A stretch of 39,278 bases of DNA from Acidobacteriota bacterium. GTDB lineage: Bacteria; Acidobacteriota; Terriglobia; Terriglobales; Acidobacteriaceae. The DNA is taken from NCBI GenBank assembly GCA_021816455.1, contig JAKAXU010000001.1, positions 205,518 through 244,795 of the forward strand, read 5' to 3'. Position 1 is the stretch's first letter. The number at the start of each line of letters is the position of its first letter. Positions 9,066 through 16,757 of the stretch are shown one piece after another. The notes under the pieces are model-generated. The model was not told the origin of the DNA. It saw only the letters and a list, made by a program, of their open reading frames with translations, and ran no database searches. The translations under genes were made by a program, and so were the position numbers.

Positions 9066-9686
9066 TCATCCGAGCAGTTTCGCCAGCAGCGCATCGAGAG
9101 CGCGCCCGCGATGGCTGATCGCCAGCTTCACCGTTGGGTCCAGATCGGCCATCGTCTGGTCCAGCTCAGGCAGGTAAAAGAGCGGATCATAGCCAAAGCC
9201 TCCGGTTCCGTGCGGAGCCTCCAGGATCACGCCCTCCACGCTGCCGCTGCCGGTCGCGATCACCTTGCCACTACGCGCCGCTGCCACCACGCACTGATAC
9301 CGCGCACTCCTGCTCTCTGTCGGCACGCCCTCCAGCCTTTGCAGCAGCACGATATTATTCCAGACATCTGTATTGTCGTTCGCATCCGGAGAATCCACCA
9401 GCCCGGAATCCGCCGCAAAACGTGCCGAACGAATGCCCGGTGCGCCCTCCAGAGCATCCACTTCCAGCCCCGAATCGTCGGCGATCACAATTTGTCCCGG
9501 CGCAAACTGACTATAGTAGACAGCCTTGAGGATCGCATTTTCCAGAAAGTTCGCACCATCCTCCGCCGGAGCCGGAATCGTTCGCAAAGCTGGCAGAATA
9601 TCGATCTGAACAGCCACCCCGTCCGCAGCCAGACGGAACTCCTCCAGCTTGCCAGGATTGGTGGATGCGACCAGCAGTTGCAGCAT
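9066..9686 (-). CDS. rdgB: RdgB/HAM1 family non-canonical purine NTP pyrophosphatase
   Basis: 206 residues, the usual length. The N-terminal LLVASTNPGKLEEF is the substrate-binding T/SxxxxK signature. DDSGLEVDALEGAPGIRSAR carries the catalytic acidic residues, and GTGGFGYDPLFYLPE and AISHRGRAL are the classic C-terminal motifs. The enzyme hydrolyses ITP, dITP and XTP to monophosphates in the cytosol, keeping deaminated purines out of DNA and RNA. It starts at the ATG at 9686. It follows the EamA pair by about 95 nt on the same strand, so it may be the last gene of that transcript, although a functional link is not evident. It is convergent with the DUF3574 remnant. Confidence 0.95.
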   Translation of the reverse strand: MLQLLVASTNPGKLEEFRLAADGVAVQIDILPALRTIPAPAEDGANFLENAILKAVYYSQFAPGQIVIADDSGLEVDALEGAPGIRSARFAADSGLVDSPDANDNTDVWNNIVLLQRLEGVPTESRSARYQCVVAAARSGKVIATGSGSVEGVILEAPHGTGGFGYDPLFYLPELDQTMADLDPTVKLAISHRGRALDALLAKLLG

Positions 9687-9781
9687 ATTCGCAGTGTACC
9701 CGACGGGCTTCCCGGCCCGGACTGGCAGCTACAGACGTTCGCGCGTCTTCACTGGAAGCAGTGTGAGCGAAAACACTCTGA

Positions 9782-10192
9782 CTAGTGTGCGATCAGGTAA
9801 ACGCCCACGCAGACCAACGCCGCCGCCAACCAGCGCCTTCGATCTACATTTTCGTGCAGAAACAGCTTCGCTGCAACGGCGTTGGTGACCAGCGTCAGCG
9901 AGGCGGAAGCGGGAGCCGCAAAACTCAGGTCCAGATGGTTCAGCGCAAACAGAAGAGCGAAAAATGCCAGTGACAGAAAGCTCACCCCGGCAAAAAACAG
10001 CGGGCAACTCAGCACGGCGCGAATCGCCCCACGCACTCCGCTGCGCGCGCGGATCAGATCCAGATCGCCAATCGACTTCATCGCCGCAGCCGTCAGCACT
10101 TCGCCAATCGTCGACGTGATTGAGACGCTCACGATCATCGCCGCAGCAGGCCAGAAGCCGACTCCCACCGGCAAACGCACCGACGCGATCAT
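9782..10192 (-). CDS. EamA/DMT-superfamily half-transporter, second of a pair
   Basis: 136 residues with four predicted membrane helices (about residues 15-38, 58-80, 85-108, 118-135), i.e. half of a ten-helix EamA permease and similar in size to EmrE/SMR or ArnE/ArnF subunits. The FAAPASASLTLVTNAVAAKLFLHE segment and the last helix AALVCVGVYLI are typical EamA repeat endings. Its ATG overlaps the stop of the gene before it by 4 nt, so the two are translationally coupled and probably form a heterodimer. ArnE/ArnF-type pairs flip lipid-linked sugars; with hpnJ just upstream a lipid substrate is conceivable, but that is inference. rdgB follows. Confidence 0.75.
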   Translation of the reverse strand: MIASVRLPVGVGFWPAAAMIVSVSITSTIGEVLTAAAMKSIGDLDLIRARSGVRGAIRAVLSCPLFFAGVSFLSLAFFALLFALNHLDLSFAAPASASLTLVTNAVAAKLFLHENVDRRRWLAAALVCVGVYLIAH

Positions 10193-10623
10193 GCTCGCTC
10201 CTCACCCGCCAGCTCGCCGGAGTCCCCGGGATTCTGCGTCAGCGAAGGCCCCCTCGCCACAAAACCTACACCTAGAGTTATGAGCAGAATTCCCGCCCAG
10301 CGCATCGCCGAGATATGCTCCTGCAGCCAAAAGCGCCCCAGCAGCGCAATCAGTACATACCCAAAGGCAGTGGTCGGCAGCACATACGTCAGGTCTGCCC
10401 AGGAAAGCGCCGTCAGATAACAGGCGAAGAACAGGATCAGCAGCCCGATACCGCCCGCGATCCAGGGAGTAAATACCGCGGCCAGCAGCGCCATCGGATG
10501 CGCAGGGGAGATCGTCGGCATCGCGCTCATCCCGCGCGACAGGCAACTGTCTCCAAGTGGAGCGCTCAAGGCCACCAGCAGCAGAATCAGATACTGGCTT
10601 GCCTTCAATCGCGGATGAGGCAT
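10189..10623 (-). CDS. EamA/DMT-superfamily half-transporter, first of a pair
   Basis: 144 residues, again four membrane helices (about residues 9-25, 44-70, 76-97, 105-124). The segment ALSWADLTYVLPTTAFGYVL followed by FWLQEHISAMRWAGILLI is the characteristic end of an EamA repeat. It ends in a hydrophilic tail (residues 125-144) that overlaps the start of the second half-transporter by 4 nt. Paired single-repeat EamA proteins generally assemble with opposite topology; whether these two differ in charge bias was not worked out. It begins 112 nt after the hpnJ stop, with a GC-rich hairpin between, so it may have its own promoter or be read through from hpnJ. Confidence 0.75.
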   Translation of the reverse strand: MPHPRLKASQYLILLLVALSAPLGDSCLSRGMSAMPTISPAHPMALLAAVFTPWIAGGIGLLILFFACYLTALSWADLTYVLPTTAFGYVLIALLGRFWLQEHISAMRWAGILLITLGVGFVARGPSLTQNPGDSGELAGEERA

Positions 10624-10695
10624 TCTCCGGTCGCTTTCTCTTCGGCGGCCGCCGATGAATGGTAATGCAGTTTTCGTGCGAAGAGTGCTTGTGCG

Positions 10696-10723
10696 CCGGG
10701 CGGTGCGTCTGCATTCCGCCCGG
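10696..10723 (-). terminator. GC-rich inverted repeat between hpnJ and the EamA pair
   Basis: A perfect 8-bp stem, CCGGGCGG and CCGCCCGG, with a 12-nt loop begins 13 nt after the hpnJ stop on the minus strand. No T-run follows, so it may be a weak or partial terminator that sets the ratio of hpnJ to transporter mRNA. Confidence 0.35.
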
Positions 10724-10735
10724 TTCTGGATCGGT

Positions 10736-12205
10736 TTACGCGCTCACCGGATCCGGTGTCTTGCCGTGCAGTTTTTTGGCTTCCTTCACCATGCGATTCC
10801 GTTCGGCGCGTAGCTTCAGGAACGACTTTGCCTCGACATACAGACGCGGCAGATCCCGGTTGACAACCGCCTTCCAGATCACCCGGAACGCCGCCTTCGG
10901 GCGGAAGTAATAGGCATCGTAGAACCGATGCACCATCTCCAGCACGTACTCCTTCGGCAATCCCGGATACTCGATGTGAGCCATCTGGTGTCCGCCCGAG
11001 TCGCTCATCGCATCCTCGTTGGTGATGAAACCGCCCTTTTCCGCGTAGTCGAAGAACTCCGTTCCCGGATACGCATGTGCGATCGAGACCTGAATCGTCT
11101 CCACATCCAGCGACTTGGCAAACTTGATTGTGTTCTGGATCGATTCCTTCGTCTCACCCGGCAGACCAAGAATGAAGTCGCCGTGGACGGTCAGTCCAAG
11201 GTCGTGACAATCTTTGGCAAAGGCCCGTGCGCGCTCCACTGTCGCGCCCTTCTTGATGTTCTTCAGAATCTGTGGATCACCCGACTCGAAACCGACGATC
11301 AGCAGGCGGCAGCCGGCATCCTTCATCGCCTTCAGCGTCTCGCGATCCGTCGTCACGCGCGACGTGCAGCTCCACGTCAGGTTCAGCGGCTTCAGCTTCT
11401 CGCACAGCTCGATCGTGCGCGCCTTCTGAATGTTGAACGTGTCGTCATCGAAGAAAAACTCCTTCACTTCCGGAAAATTTTCCTTCGCCCACTTCAGCTC
11501 CGCGGCCACGTCGTCCGTCGAGCGCTTCCGCCACGCATGGCCGGAGAGCGTCTGCGGCCACAGGCAGAAAGTACACTGCGCCGGGCAGCCGCGCGTGGAA
11601 TACAGCGCAATGTAAGGATGCAGCAGAAACGGCACGTTATAGCGCGCTACATCCAGGTCGCGCTTGTAGATCTTCGTCGCCCACGGCATCGCGTCCAGGT
11701 CTTCGATCTGCGGCCTGTCAGGGTTATGCACCACCTGACCGTTCTGCCGATAGCTGATGCCCAGAATCTCGTTCAGCGGCTTGCCGTTGGCATACTCCAC
11801 GATGGAGTAGTCGAACTCCCGGCGACAGATAAAATCCAACACCGGGCACTCATTCAGCGCCTTGTCCGGAGAAGTCGTCACCGGAGGCCCGACGAATGCA
11901 ATGCGAATCGAAGGATTGGCCGCTTTGATGGCTTCGGCGAGCTTTTGATCGCCCTTCCAGCCTACCGTCGAGGTAAACAGGACAAGGAACTCGTAGTCTT
12001 TGCAAATCTTGATCGTCTCTTCGGCGCTCACGTGATGTGGCGGAGCATCCAGAAGGCGCGAACCTTCCAGCAGTCCGGCTGGATACGTCAGCCACACCGG
12101 ATACCAGTAGGATTCGATTTCGCGCGTGGCCGGCCAGCGGGAACTGGCGCCACCGTCAAAGTTTTCAAAGGAGGGCGGATTGAGAAACAGTGTCTTCAGA
12201 GGCAT
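10736..12205 (-). CDS. hpnJ: Hopanoid biosynthesis radical SAM protein HpnJ
   Basis: 489 residues. The N-terminus KTLFLNPPSFENFDGGASSR and the following 130 residues fit the B12-binding-like domain of this class. The radical SAM cluster motif is Cys207, Cys211, Cys214 in RGCPAQCTFCLWPQT, and that CLWPQT.(G/S)GH pattern is distinctive of HpnJ. GFESGDPQIL and HGDFILGLPGET follow, as in other B12-type radical SAM enzymes. HpnJ is reported to contract the amino-sugar ring of bacteriohopanetetrol glucosamine to the cyclitol ether, tailoring hopanoids of the membrane. Partner genes hpnI, hpnK, hpnG, hpnH and shc are absent from the window. The region 12206-12333 upstream is non-coding and could hold its promoter. 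The ribosome site is weak. A related BchE-like enzyme is the main alternative. Confidence 0.85.
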   Translation of the reverse strand: MPLKTLFLNPPSFENFDGGASSRWPATREIESYWYPVWLTYPAGLLEGSRLLDAPPHHVSAEETIKICKDYEFLVLFTSTVGWKGDQKLAEAIKAANPSIRIAFVGPPVTTSPDKALNECPVLDFICRREFDYSIVEYANGKPLNEILGISYRQNGQVVHNPDRPQIEDLDAMPWATKIYKRDLDVARYNVPFLLHPYIALYSTRGCPAQCTFCLWPQTLSGHAWRKRSTDDVAAELKWAKENFPEVKEFFFDDDTFNIQKARTIELCEKLKPLNLTWSCTSRVTTDRETLKAMKDAGCRLLIVGFESGDPQILKNIKKGATVERARAFAKDCHDLGLTVHGDFILGLPGETKESIQNTIKFAKSLDVETIQVSIAHAYPGTEFFDYAEKGGFITNEDAMSDSGGHQMAHIEYPGLPKEYVLEMVHRFYDAYYFRPKAAFRVIWKAVVNRDLPRLYVEAKSFLKLRAERNRMVKEAKKLHGKTPDPVSA

Positions 12206-12333
12206 AAGTCACTTTCATTTTAGCATTTTCGATGGATTTTCACGCTAAGGTCGGCGAAAGTTTGGCGCAGACTCTCCGAAATCGCCTCCCGGACTGACGG
12301 GCCGGACTCATCGTTTTGGCCGCAGCGCTGGCT

Positions 12334-13773
12334 TCACTGCCTTGGCCTCGGAGCGGCTATATCCGTCGCCGGTCCACCCGCATTACTGCCCAGCGTGCGC
12401 AACCAGTCCTGCATGTGTCCCAGCGCACGCAACAGGCCCAACCGCGTTTTGCTCAGGTTCAAGCTCGTCTCCTCCGCATCGATCTCTTTGGCATCCTCAT
12501 CGATCTGCGCCAGTTGCAGGGCCTTCGGCGTCACCTGCGGCGTCGCGTTGGCTCCTGCGCCCGAACCGTTGCCATACTGCATCTCGTTCTGCACCTGCTG
12601 CAACTGGTCCTGGGCGATCTCCTGCTTCAGCTCGGCAATCTCCTCCAGTGCGCCCAGCTCCGCCAGTTGCGCATTCAGCGTCGCCACCTGCACATCGTTT
12701 TCCCTGCTCACCTGCTCGGCCTCCACCCGCGCGTGCAGAGCATCCGCCGCCGATTCACGCGCCTTGTCACGGTGCACCAGGTCGAAGACCGGAATCTGGA
12801 TGGTGATCCCCACGCTGAAGTTATCCGCCTTGAAGTGCTGATAGTAGGTGCTGTAATTGTTCAGGGAGTTCGAATCGCGGTTGTACTGCGCGCCAAAGGT
12901 AATCATTGGACGGTGATTCGCCACCGCGTCACCGCGCGCCTGCAACAGATGGGACCGAGCGCTCTCCTGCGCCGCTGCCAACCCGGCCGTCGCCTGCGCG
13001 GGTGCATTCACCGCGGGAATCGCCGGAATCGACTCGTGCAGCGTCTGGATGGAGGCGGTCGGCAACCCCGTCATCGTCGCAAGCTGCGCGCGCAGAATGG
13101 CCGCCCGATTCCCGAGCTGAATCTGCTTCAGGTGTAGTTGCGCCAGCGTCAGTTTGCTCTCCAGCAGGTCGCTGTGCGAATCCACGCCTGCTGCCACGCG
13201 CTGCTCTTCAATCGATTCCAGCCGCTCCGCATCCTGCTCCTGCTCCGCTGCCGCCTGCATCTCGCGCGTCACCGTGTCCAGCTCCAGATATGCGCTCGAA
13301 GCGTCGAGCGCCGTCTGTTCCGCAGCATCCTTCAGCGCCAGACCGGCAGCCCGATACGCGGCCTCTGCCGCTTTCGTATAGTAGTGCTGGGAAAAGCTGA
13401 AGACCAGTGAAGACATCGTCGCATTGGCAATCGATGGCTGACCGGCAGGAAAACCGACCGTCGGAGGCCCGATGCTCGAACCCACGTCGAGATTCGGGAT
13501 ATACAGATCGTTCATCTCCACGAGCATGGCACGCGCCTTCTGCACATCCGCTTGTGCCAGCTTCACACCGCTGCTATTGCGCTGCGCCAGATCCACCACC
13601 GTCGAAAGCGAAATCTGCGCCTGCAGTGGCCAGCAAGCCACCCAGAACGCACTGACCAGCATCAGCGCACGCAGCCAACCGCTTCCGCGACCCCTCACGC
13701 CTGCGTCTACCCCGCAGCATGCGCTTCCGAATTTTCCCCCTGACCTCGTTCCCATCACTCGCTTTGCTTTCAC
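12334..13773 (-). CDS. TolC-family outer-membrane efflux channel
   Basis: 479 residues from a GTG at 13773. A signal peptide ends near residue 53 (ALMLVSAFWVACWPLQAQ). Two long alpha-helical, Ala/Gln-rich repeats follow, typical of OEP/TolC: LSTVVDLAQRNSSGVKLAQA with an SAYLELDTV helix, then FSVGITIQIPVFDLVHRDKA with VAT-rich coiled helices. The beta-strand segments between (YNRDSNSLNNYSTYYQHF) fit the barrel. It forms the outer-membrane exit duct of a tripartite exporter. The GTG overlaps the TGA of the preceding TPR gene by 4 nt; a later ATG at 13755 is an alternative. An unusually long N-region (about 33 residues) before the hydrophobic core hints that the ATG at 13755 may be used. Confidence 0.85.
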   Translation of the reverse strand: MKAKRVMGTRSGGKFGSACCGVDAGVRGRGSGWLRALMLVSAFWVACWPLQAQISLSTVVDLAQRNSSGVKLAQADVQKARAMLVEMNDLYIPNLDVGSSIGPPTVGFPAGQPSIANATMSSLVFSFSQHYYTKAAEAAYRAAGLALKDAAEQTALDASSAYLELDTVTREMQAAAEQEQDAERLESIEEQRVAAGVDSHSDLLESKLTLAQLHLKQIQLGNRAAILRAQLATMTGLPTASIQTLHESIPAIPAVNAPAQATAGLAAAQESARSHLLQARGDAVANHRPMITFGAQYNRDSNSLNNYSTYYQHFKADNFSVGITIQIPVFDLVHRDKARESAADALHARVEAEQVSRENDVQVATLNAQLAELGALEEIAELKQEIAQDQLQQVQNEMQYGNGSGAGANATPQVTPKALQLAQIDEDAKEIDAEETSLNLSKTRLGLLRALGHMQDWLRTLGSNAGGPATDIAAPRPRQ

Positions 13774-14750
13774 GGTTCCCGCATCGGCGCATAGTCGTGC
13801 GCAAGCATCCGCGCCTCTGCGCGATCATGCGCCGCCATCGCGCGATTCCCAGTCTGATCGTACCAGTGCGCCAGCCGCATCAGCGCTTCAAACGCCGGAC
13901 CTTCCTCGGTCTTTGCAGGCGAAGCCACATACATCTCCATCCAGCGGATCGACTCCTCCGTCTGCTGGTGTGTGCGCGCCATCAGCGATGCCGCATCGTA
14001 GAGCACAATCGTCGCTCCCGGATCATGGCTCGCCTCGTCGGCAGCATGGTGCAGCGCCTCGCCCATCGCCGTCCACTGCTTCTCATGCATCTCCAGCCGC
14101 GCCATCGACAGCCAGACAAAGGCCGGATGAGGAGCGCCGCGCATCGCCTGCTTCAGGTGCGCCGCGGCACGGGCGGAATCACCTTCTTTTACCGCCAGCT
14201 CCGCTCGCAGCTCCTGGCCGCGCCGCGCATCCACCGCATCCAGTTGACGCGCAACACCCTCGGCTTTGTCCAACCCGCCGCCCACCACCGACGGCGCCTC
14301 CATGTAATACTCCGCCAGGTCCGTCAGCGCCTGCGGATCGCGCGGATTCCATCGCACCGCCGCCTCAAACTCCACGCGCGCCCTCCGCGCCAGGCTGAAG
14401 GCCGTCAGAAACGACGCATGGCTGGCGCGTTCGCCAAGCGCCCGCGCCAGCCACAGATGAAACAACGCATTCTGCGGCTCCAGCTTCACCGCCTGCTCGC
14501 AGTCGTTCTGTGCCGTCTGCCAGTCGCGCAGCATGAACGCCACTCGCCCCAGCAGATTCCACGCCTCAGCATCGTTCGGCGCAGACTCCAGGATGCTGCG
14601 CAGATTCGCGCGGGCCACATCGGCCTCGCCCGCCTCCAGTTCTTCGTGCGCCTTCTGCATCTGCGTCGACGAAACCACCTCACCTGGCGCCATCGGCGCC
14701 AGCAACAGGACGATCAGCGCCGCCATCCATTTCAGTCGGCTGACTGTCAC
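13770..14750 (-). CDS. Exported TPR-repeat protein between adaptor and outer-membrane channel genes
   Basis: 326 residues. A signal peptide (MTVSRLKWMAALIVLLLAPM...) is followed by at least five TPR-like units, e.g. AWNLLGRVAFMLRDWQTAQ, EFEAAVRWNPRDPQALTDLA, AFVWLSMARLEMHEKQWTAM and ALMRLAHWYDQTGNRAMAAH. TPR arrays bind peptides or partner proteins; this one is presumably periplasmic. It overlaps the adaptor gene upstream and the TolC gene downstream by 4 nt each, so the three products are made together and this protein probably belongs to, or monitors, the exporter. A TPR component is not a standard part of HlyD/TolC systems. The exact role is unknown. Confidence 0.8.
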   Translation of the reverse strand: MTVSRLKWMAALIVLLLAPMAPGEVVSSTQMQKAHEELEAGEADVARANLRSILESAPNDAEAWNLLGRVAFMLRDWQTAQNDCEQAVKLEPQNALFHLWLARALGERASHASFLTAFSLARRARVEFEAAVRWNPRDPQALTDLAEYYMEAPSVVGGGLDKAEGVARQLDAVDARRGQELRAELAVKEGDSARAAAHLKQAMRGAPHPAFVWLSMARLEMHEKQWTAMGEALHHAADEASHDPGATIVLYDAASLMARTHQQTEESIRWMEMYVASPAKTEEGPAFEALMRLAHWYDQTGNRAMAAHDRAEARMLAHDYAPMREP

Positions 14751-15985
14751 CGCACTACCTTCACCGGATTGTCCTCCCCGAGCGCCGACCCGTTCAGCGA
14801 GCCGGTCGCCACCAGATCGCCTTCCCGCAATCCGGAGAGAATCGCGACATCCGTCAGATTGATCGTTCCCGTCGTCACCGGCGTGTGCACCAGCTTCCCA
14901 CCCACAATCCGGTAGACGTACGGCTTGCCGCCCTCGCTGTGCAGTGCCTCACGCGGCACCGTGAGCACGTTGGCCTGGCTGGAGGTGGTCACCGTCACCG
15001 TCACATGCGTCTCCGGCAGCAGGCCTGAGTCGGCGTCATCGATCGCCACCAGAACCTCGCCCACATTTCGTGTGCCATAGCTGACGATCGTCGAGGGAAG
15101 CTGCGTGATATGCCCATGCCACTCGTGTCCTGGTCGCGCATCCCAGACGATGCGAATCGGCTGCCCCACCGCCAACTGTCCAATCTCCGGCTCGTCGAAG
15201 TAAGCGCGCACACGCACCCGGCTCAGATCCGCCATTTGGAGCAGCAGTTTGCCCTCTTCCACGTAATCCGACACACCCACATTCACTGCATAGACCGTGC
15301 CCGCCACCGGAGCAACCACCGTTGTCTGTGCCAGCACAACGCGCGCCGCATCCAGCGCCGTCTGCGCTTCGTTCACTGCTGCCTGTGCACGCGCAAACTC
15401 AATCGCTGAATAGGGCTTGCGCTGCCGCTGTTCCAGCGACTGCACGGCCTCTTCGGCCAACAGCTCACGTTGCCTGCTGGCGGCCACTTCGCTCGCCGAG
15501 GCTGCTCCCGAGGATTGCAGCTGCGTCAGCGCCTTCCACTCGCTCTGCGCCTGTTGCAGGTTCAGTCGCGCGCGCCGCAGATTCGACTCCAGATTCTGCT
15601 GCTCGGCCATCGAGCCGCCCTGCTGCAGCGCATCCAGAGAAGCCTGCGCAGTGCGCAGTCCGCTCATCGCCGAAGCCACGTGCGCCTTGGCATTCACCGC
15701 ATCCAGTTGCATCAGCACCTGGCCGGCCTTCACCTGGTCGCCTTCATGCACGTAGATGCGAGTCACCGAGGTCGCCAGCGGGCTGTAAAACTCATAGTTC
15801 TGGACCGGCTCCACCAGCCCGTTCGTGCTCACTGTGCTCCGCAGCGTGCTACGGACAACCACAGCCGCGTGTACTGGAATCTGATCCTGTGTGAACTGCC
15901 GTGAAACGGCAAAGACCGCGATGAGCACCACGGCGATGCCCGTCCATACCCAATATCGTCGACTCTGCTTTGCTTCCTCTGCCAT
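14747..15985 (-). CDS. HlyD/RND-type periplasmic membrane-fusion adaptor
   Basis: 412 residues from the ATG at 15985. One membrane helix (about residues 13-30, YWVWTGIAVVLIAVFAV) anchors it. The first lipoyl half is YSPLATSVTRIYVHEGDQVK, then a long alpha-helical hairpin rich in Ala, Gln and Glu (about residues 115-220). The second lipoyl half is VVAPVAGTVYAVNVGVSDYV, then a beta-barrel domain (RVRAYFDEPEIGQLAVGQP) and a membrane-proximal C-terminus. It bridges an inner-membrane pump and a TolC channel. No RND, MacB or ABC pump gene is adjacent, so the pump must be encoded elsewhere. The frame is open upstream to 16165, overlapping the divergent queF region; that extension is Cys- and Gly-rich and unlike the family. 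First gene of the operon. Confidence 0.88.
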   Translation of the reverse strand: MAEEAKQSRRYWVWTGIAVVLIAVFAVSRQFTQDQIPVHAAVVVRSTLRSTVSTNGLVEPVQNYEFYSPLATSVTRIYVHEGDQVKAGQVLMQLDAVNAKAHVASAMSGLRTAQASLDALQQGGSMAEQQNLESNLRRARLNLQQAQSEWKALTQLQSSGAASASEVAASRQRELLAEEAVQSLEQRQRKPYSAIEFARAQAAVNEAQTALDAARVVLAQTTVVAPVAGTVYAVNVGVSDYVEEGKLLLQMADLSRVRVRAYFDEPEIGQLAVGQPIRIVWDARPGHEWHGHITQLPSTIVSYGTRNVGEVLVAIDDADSGLLPETHVTVTVTTSSQANVLTVPREALHSEGGKPYVYRIVGGKLVHTPVTTGTINLTDVAILSGLREGDLVATGSLNGSALGEDNPVKVVR

Positions 15986-16208
15986 GCCCGCTCGTTCTTG
16001 TGCGCGTCGCTGAGCAGAGCCAGCGCAGAATCCCACGCTCGCGCCCCCTCCGCCAGTCGTCAGTATATAAGACTCATTCCCACTCGCTCCGGGTTCAAAC
16101 TCCTTGCAGCAACTTCGCAAGATGAAACTTACGCGAATTTCGCGCCGCGCCCCTGAGGAGATCACTGCACCGTCACCCCAAGTACGCAGACAAGCTAGAA
16201 TACATTAC

Positions 16209-16607
16209 ATGGCTCTCGAACCACGTTATACCGATGAACACGCCAAGGCCGGTCTCGATTTCCCATTCCCCGCCATCGAAACCTGGACCAATCAGTTCCC
16301 TGCCTACGAGATCCTGATCGACGATCCGGAGTTCACCTCCGTCTGCCCAAAGACCGGCCTGCCCGACTTCGGTGCGCTCTCGGTCCGCTACATGCCCCGC
16401 GAACGATGCCTGGAGCTGAAGAGCCTGAAAGAGTATCTCTTCTGCTATCGTAACCTCGGCATCTTTCAGGAGAACATCGTCAATCAGGTGCTCGTGGATG
16501 TGGTCAAAGCCTGCAATCCGGTCTGGGTCGTCATCCGCGGCGACTTTCGCCCGCGCGGCGGCATCTCCACCATCGTCGAAGCGCGCTGGCCGCGCCCGCA
16601 GGTCTGA
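16209..16607 (+). CDS. queF: NADPH-dependent 7-cyano-7-deazaguanine reductase QueF
   Basis: 132 residues, matching the short type I QueF. The catalytic Cys46 (forms a thioimide with the nitrile) is in FTSVCPKTGLPDFG, with the partner Asp53. The NADPH-binding motif is ELKSLKEYLFCYRNLG, and FRPRGGIST closes the T-fold. It reduces preQ0 to preQ1, the last soluble step before queuosine insertion in tRNA. The other que genes are not in the window. The start at ATG 16209 is chosen because the protein aligns from there; the frame extends back to 16104. No ribosome site or preQ1-riboswitch-like structure is apparent upstream. A divergent promoter region (15986-16208) is shared with the adaptor gene. 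Confidence 0.93.
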   Translation: MALEPRYTDEHAKAGLDFPFPAIETWTNQFPAYEILIDDPEFTSVCPKTGLPDFGALSVRYMPRERCLELKSLKEYLFCYRNLGIFQENIVNQVLVDVVKACNPVWVVIRGDFRPRGGISTIVEARWPRPQV

Positions 16608-16757
16608 CGCCTCTTCGCCGGAAGATTGTCCCCCGGCTGTTTTCTTGCAGCCGCTGCATTCCGGCGCTGTGCAATTGGATCCCGGCTTGTTTTGTCCGGC
16701 GCAGTTTCCTCTCGCTCATTTCATCCCAACCGTTCCATCCACCCCAGGGAAAGCACG

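Noticed and set aside
10928..12223. 431-codon open frame antisense to hpnJ
   Set aside because: Arg/Leu-rich shadow translation opposite a gene with clear motifs.
12868..12876. GTTCGAATC resembling a tRNA T-loop
   Set aside because: Lies inside the TolC gene with no acceptor stem or anticodon arm around it.
13719..14915. 398-codon open frame antisense to the TPR and TolC genes
   Set aside because: Arg/His-rich shadow of two recognised genes.
15986..16208. Possible preQ1 riboswitch upstream of queF
   Set aside because: No preQ1-I style hairpin with an A-rich tail or other recognisable aptamer was seen.
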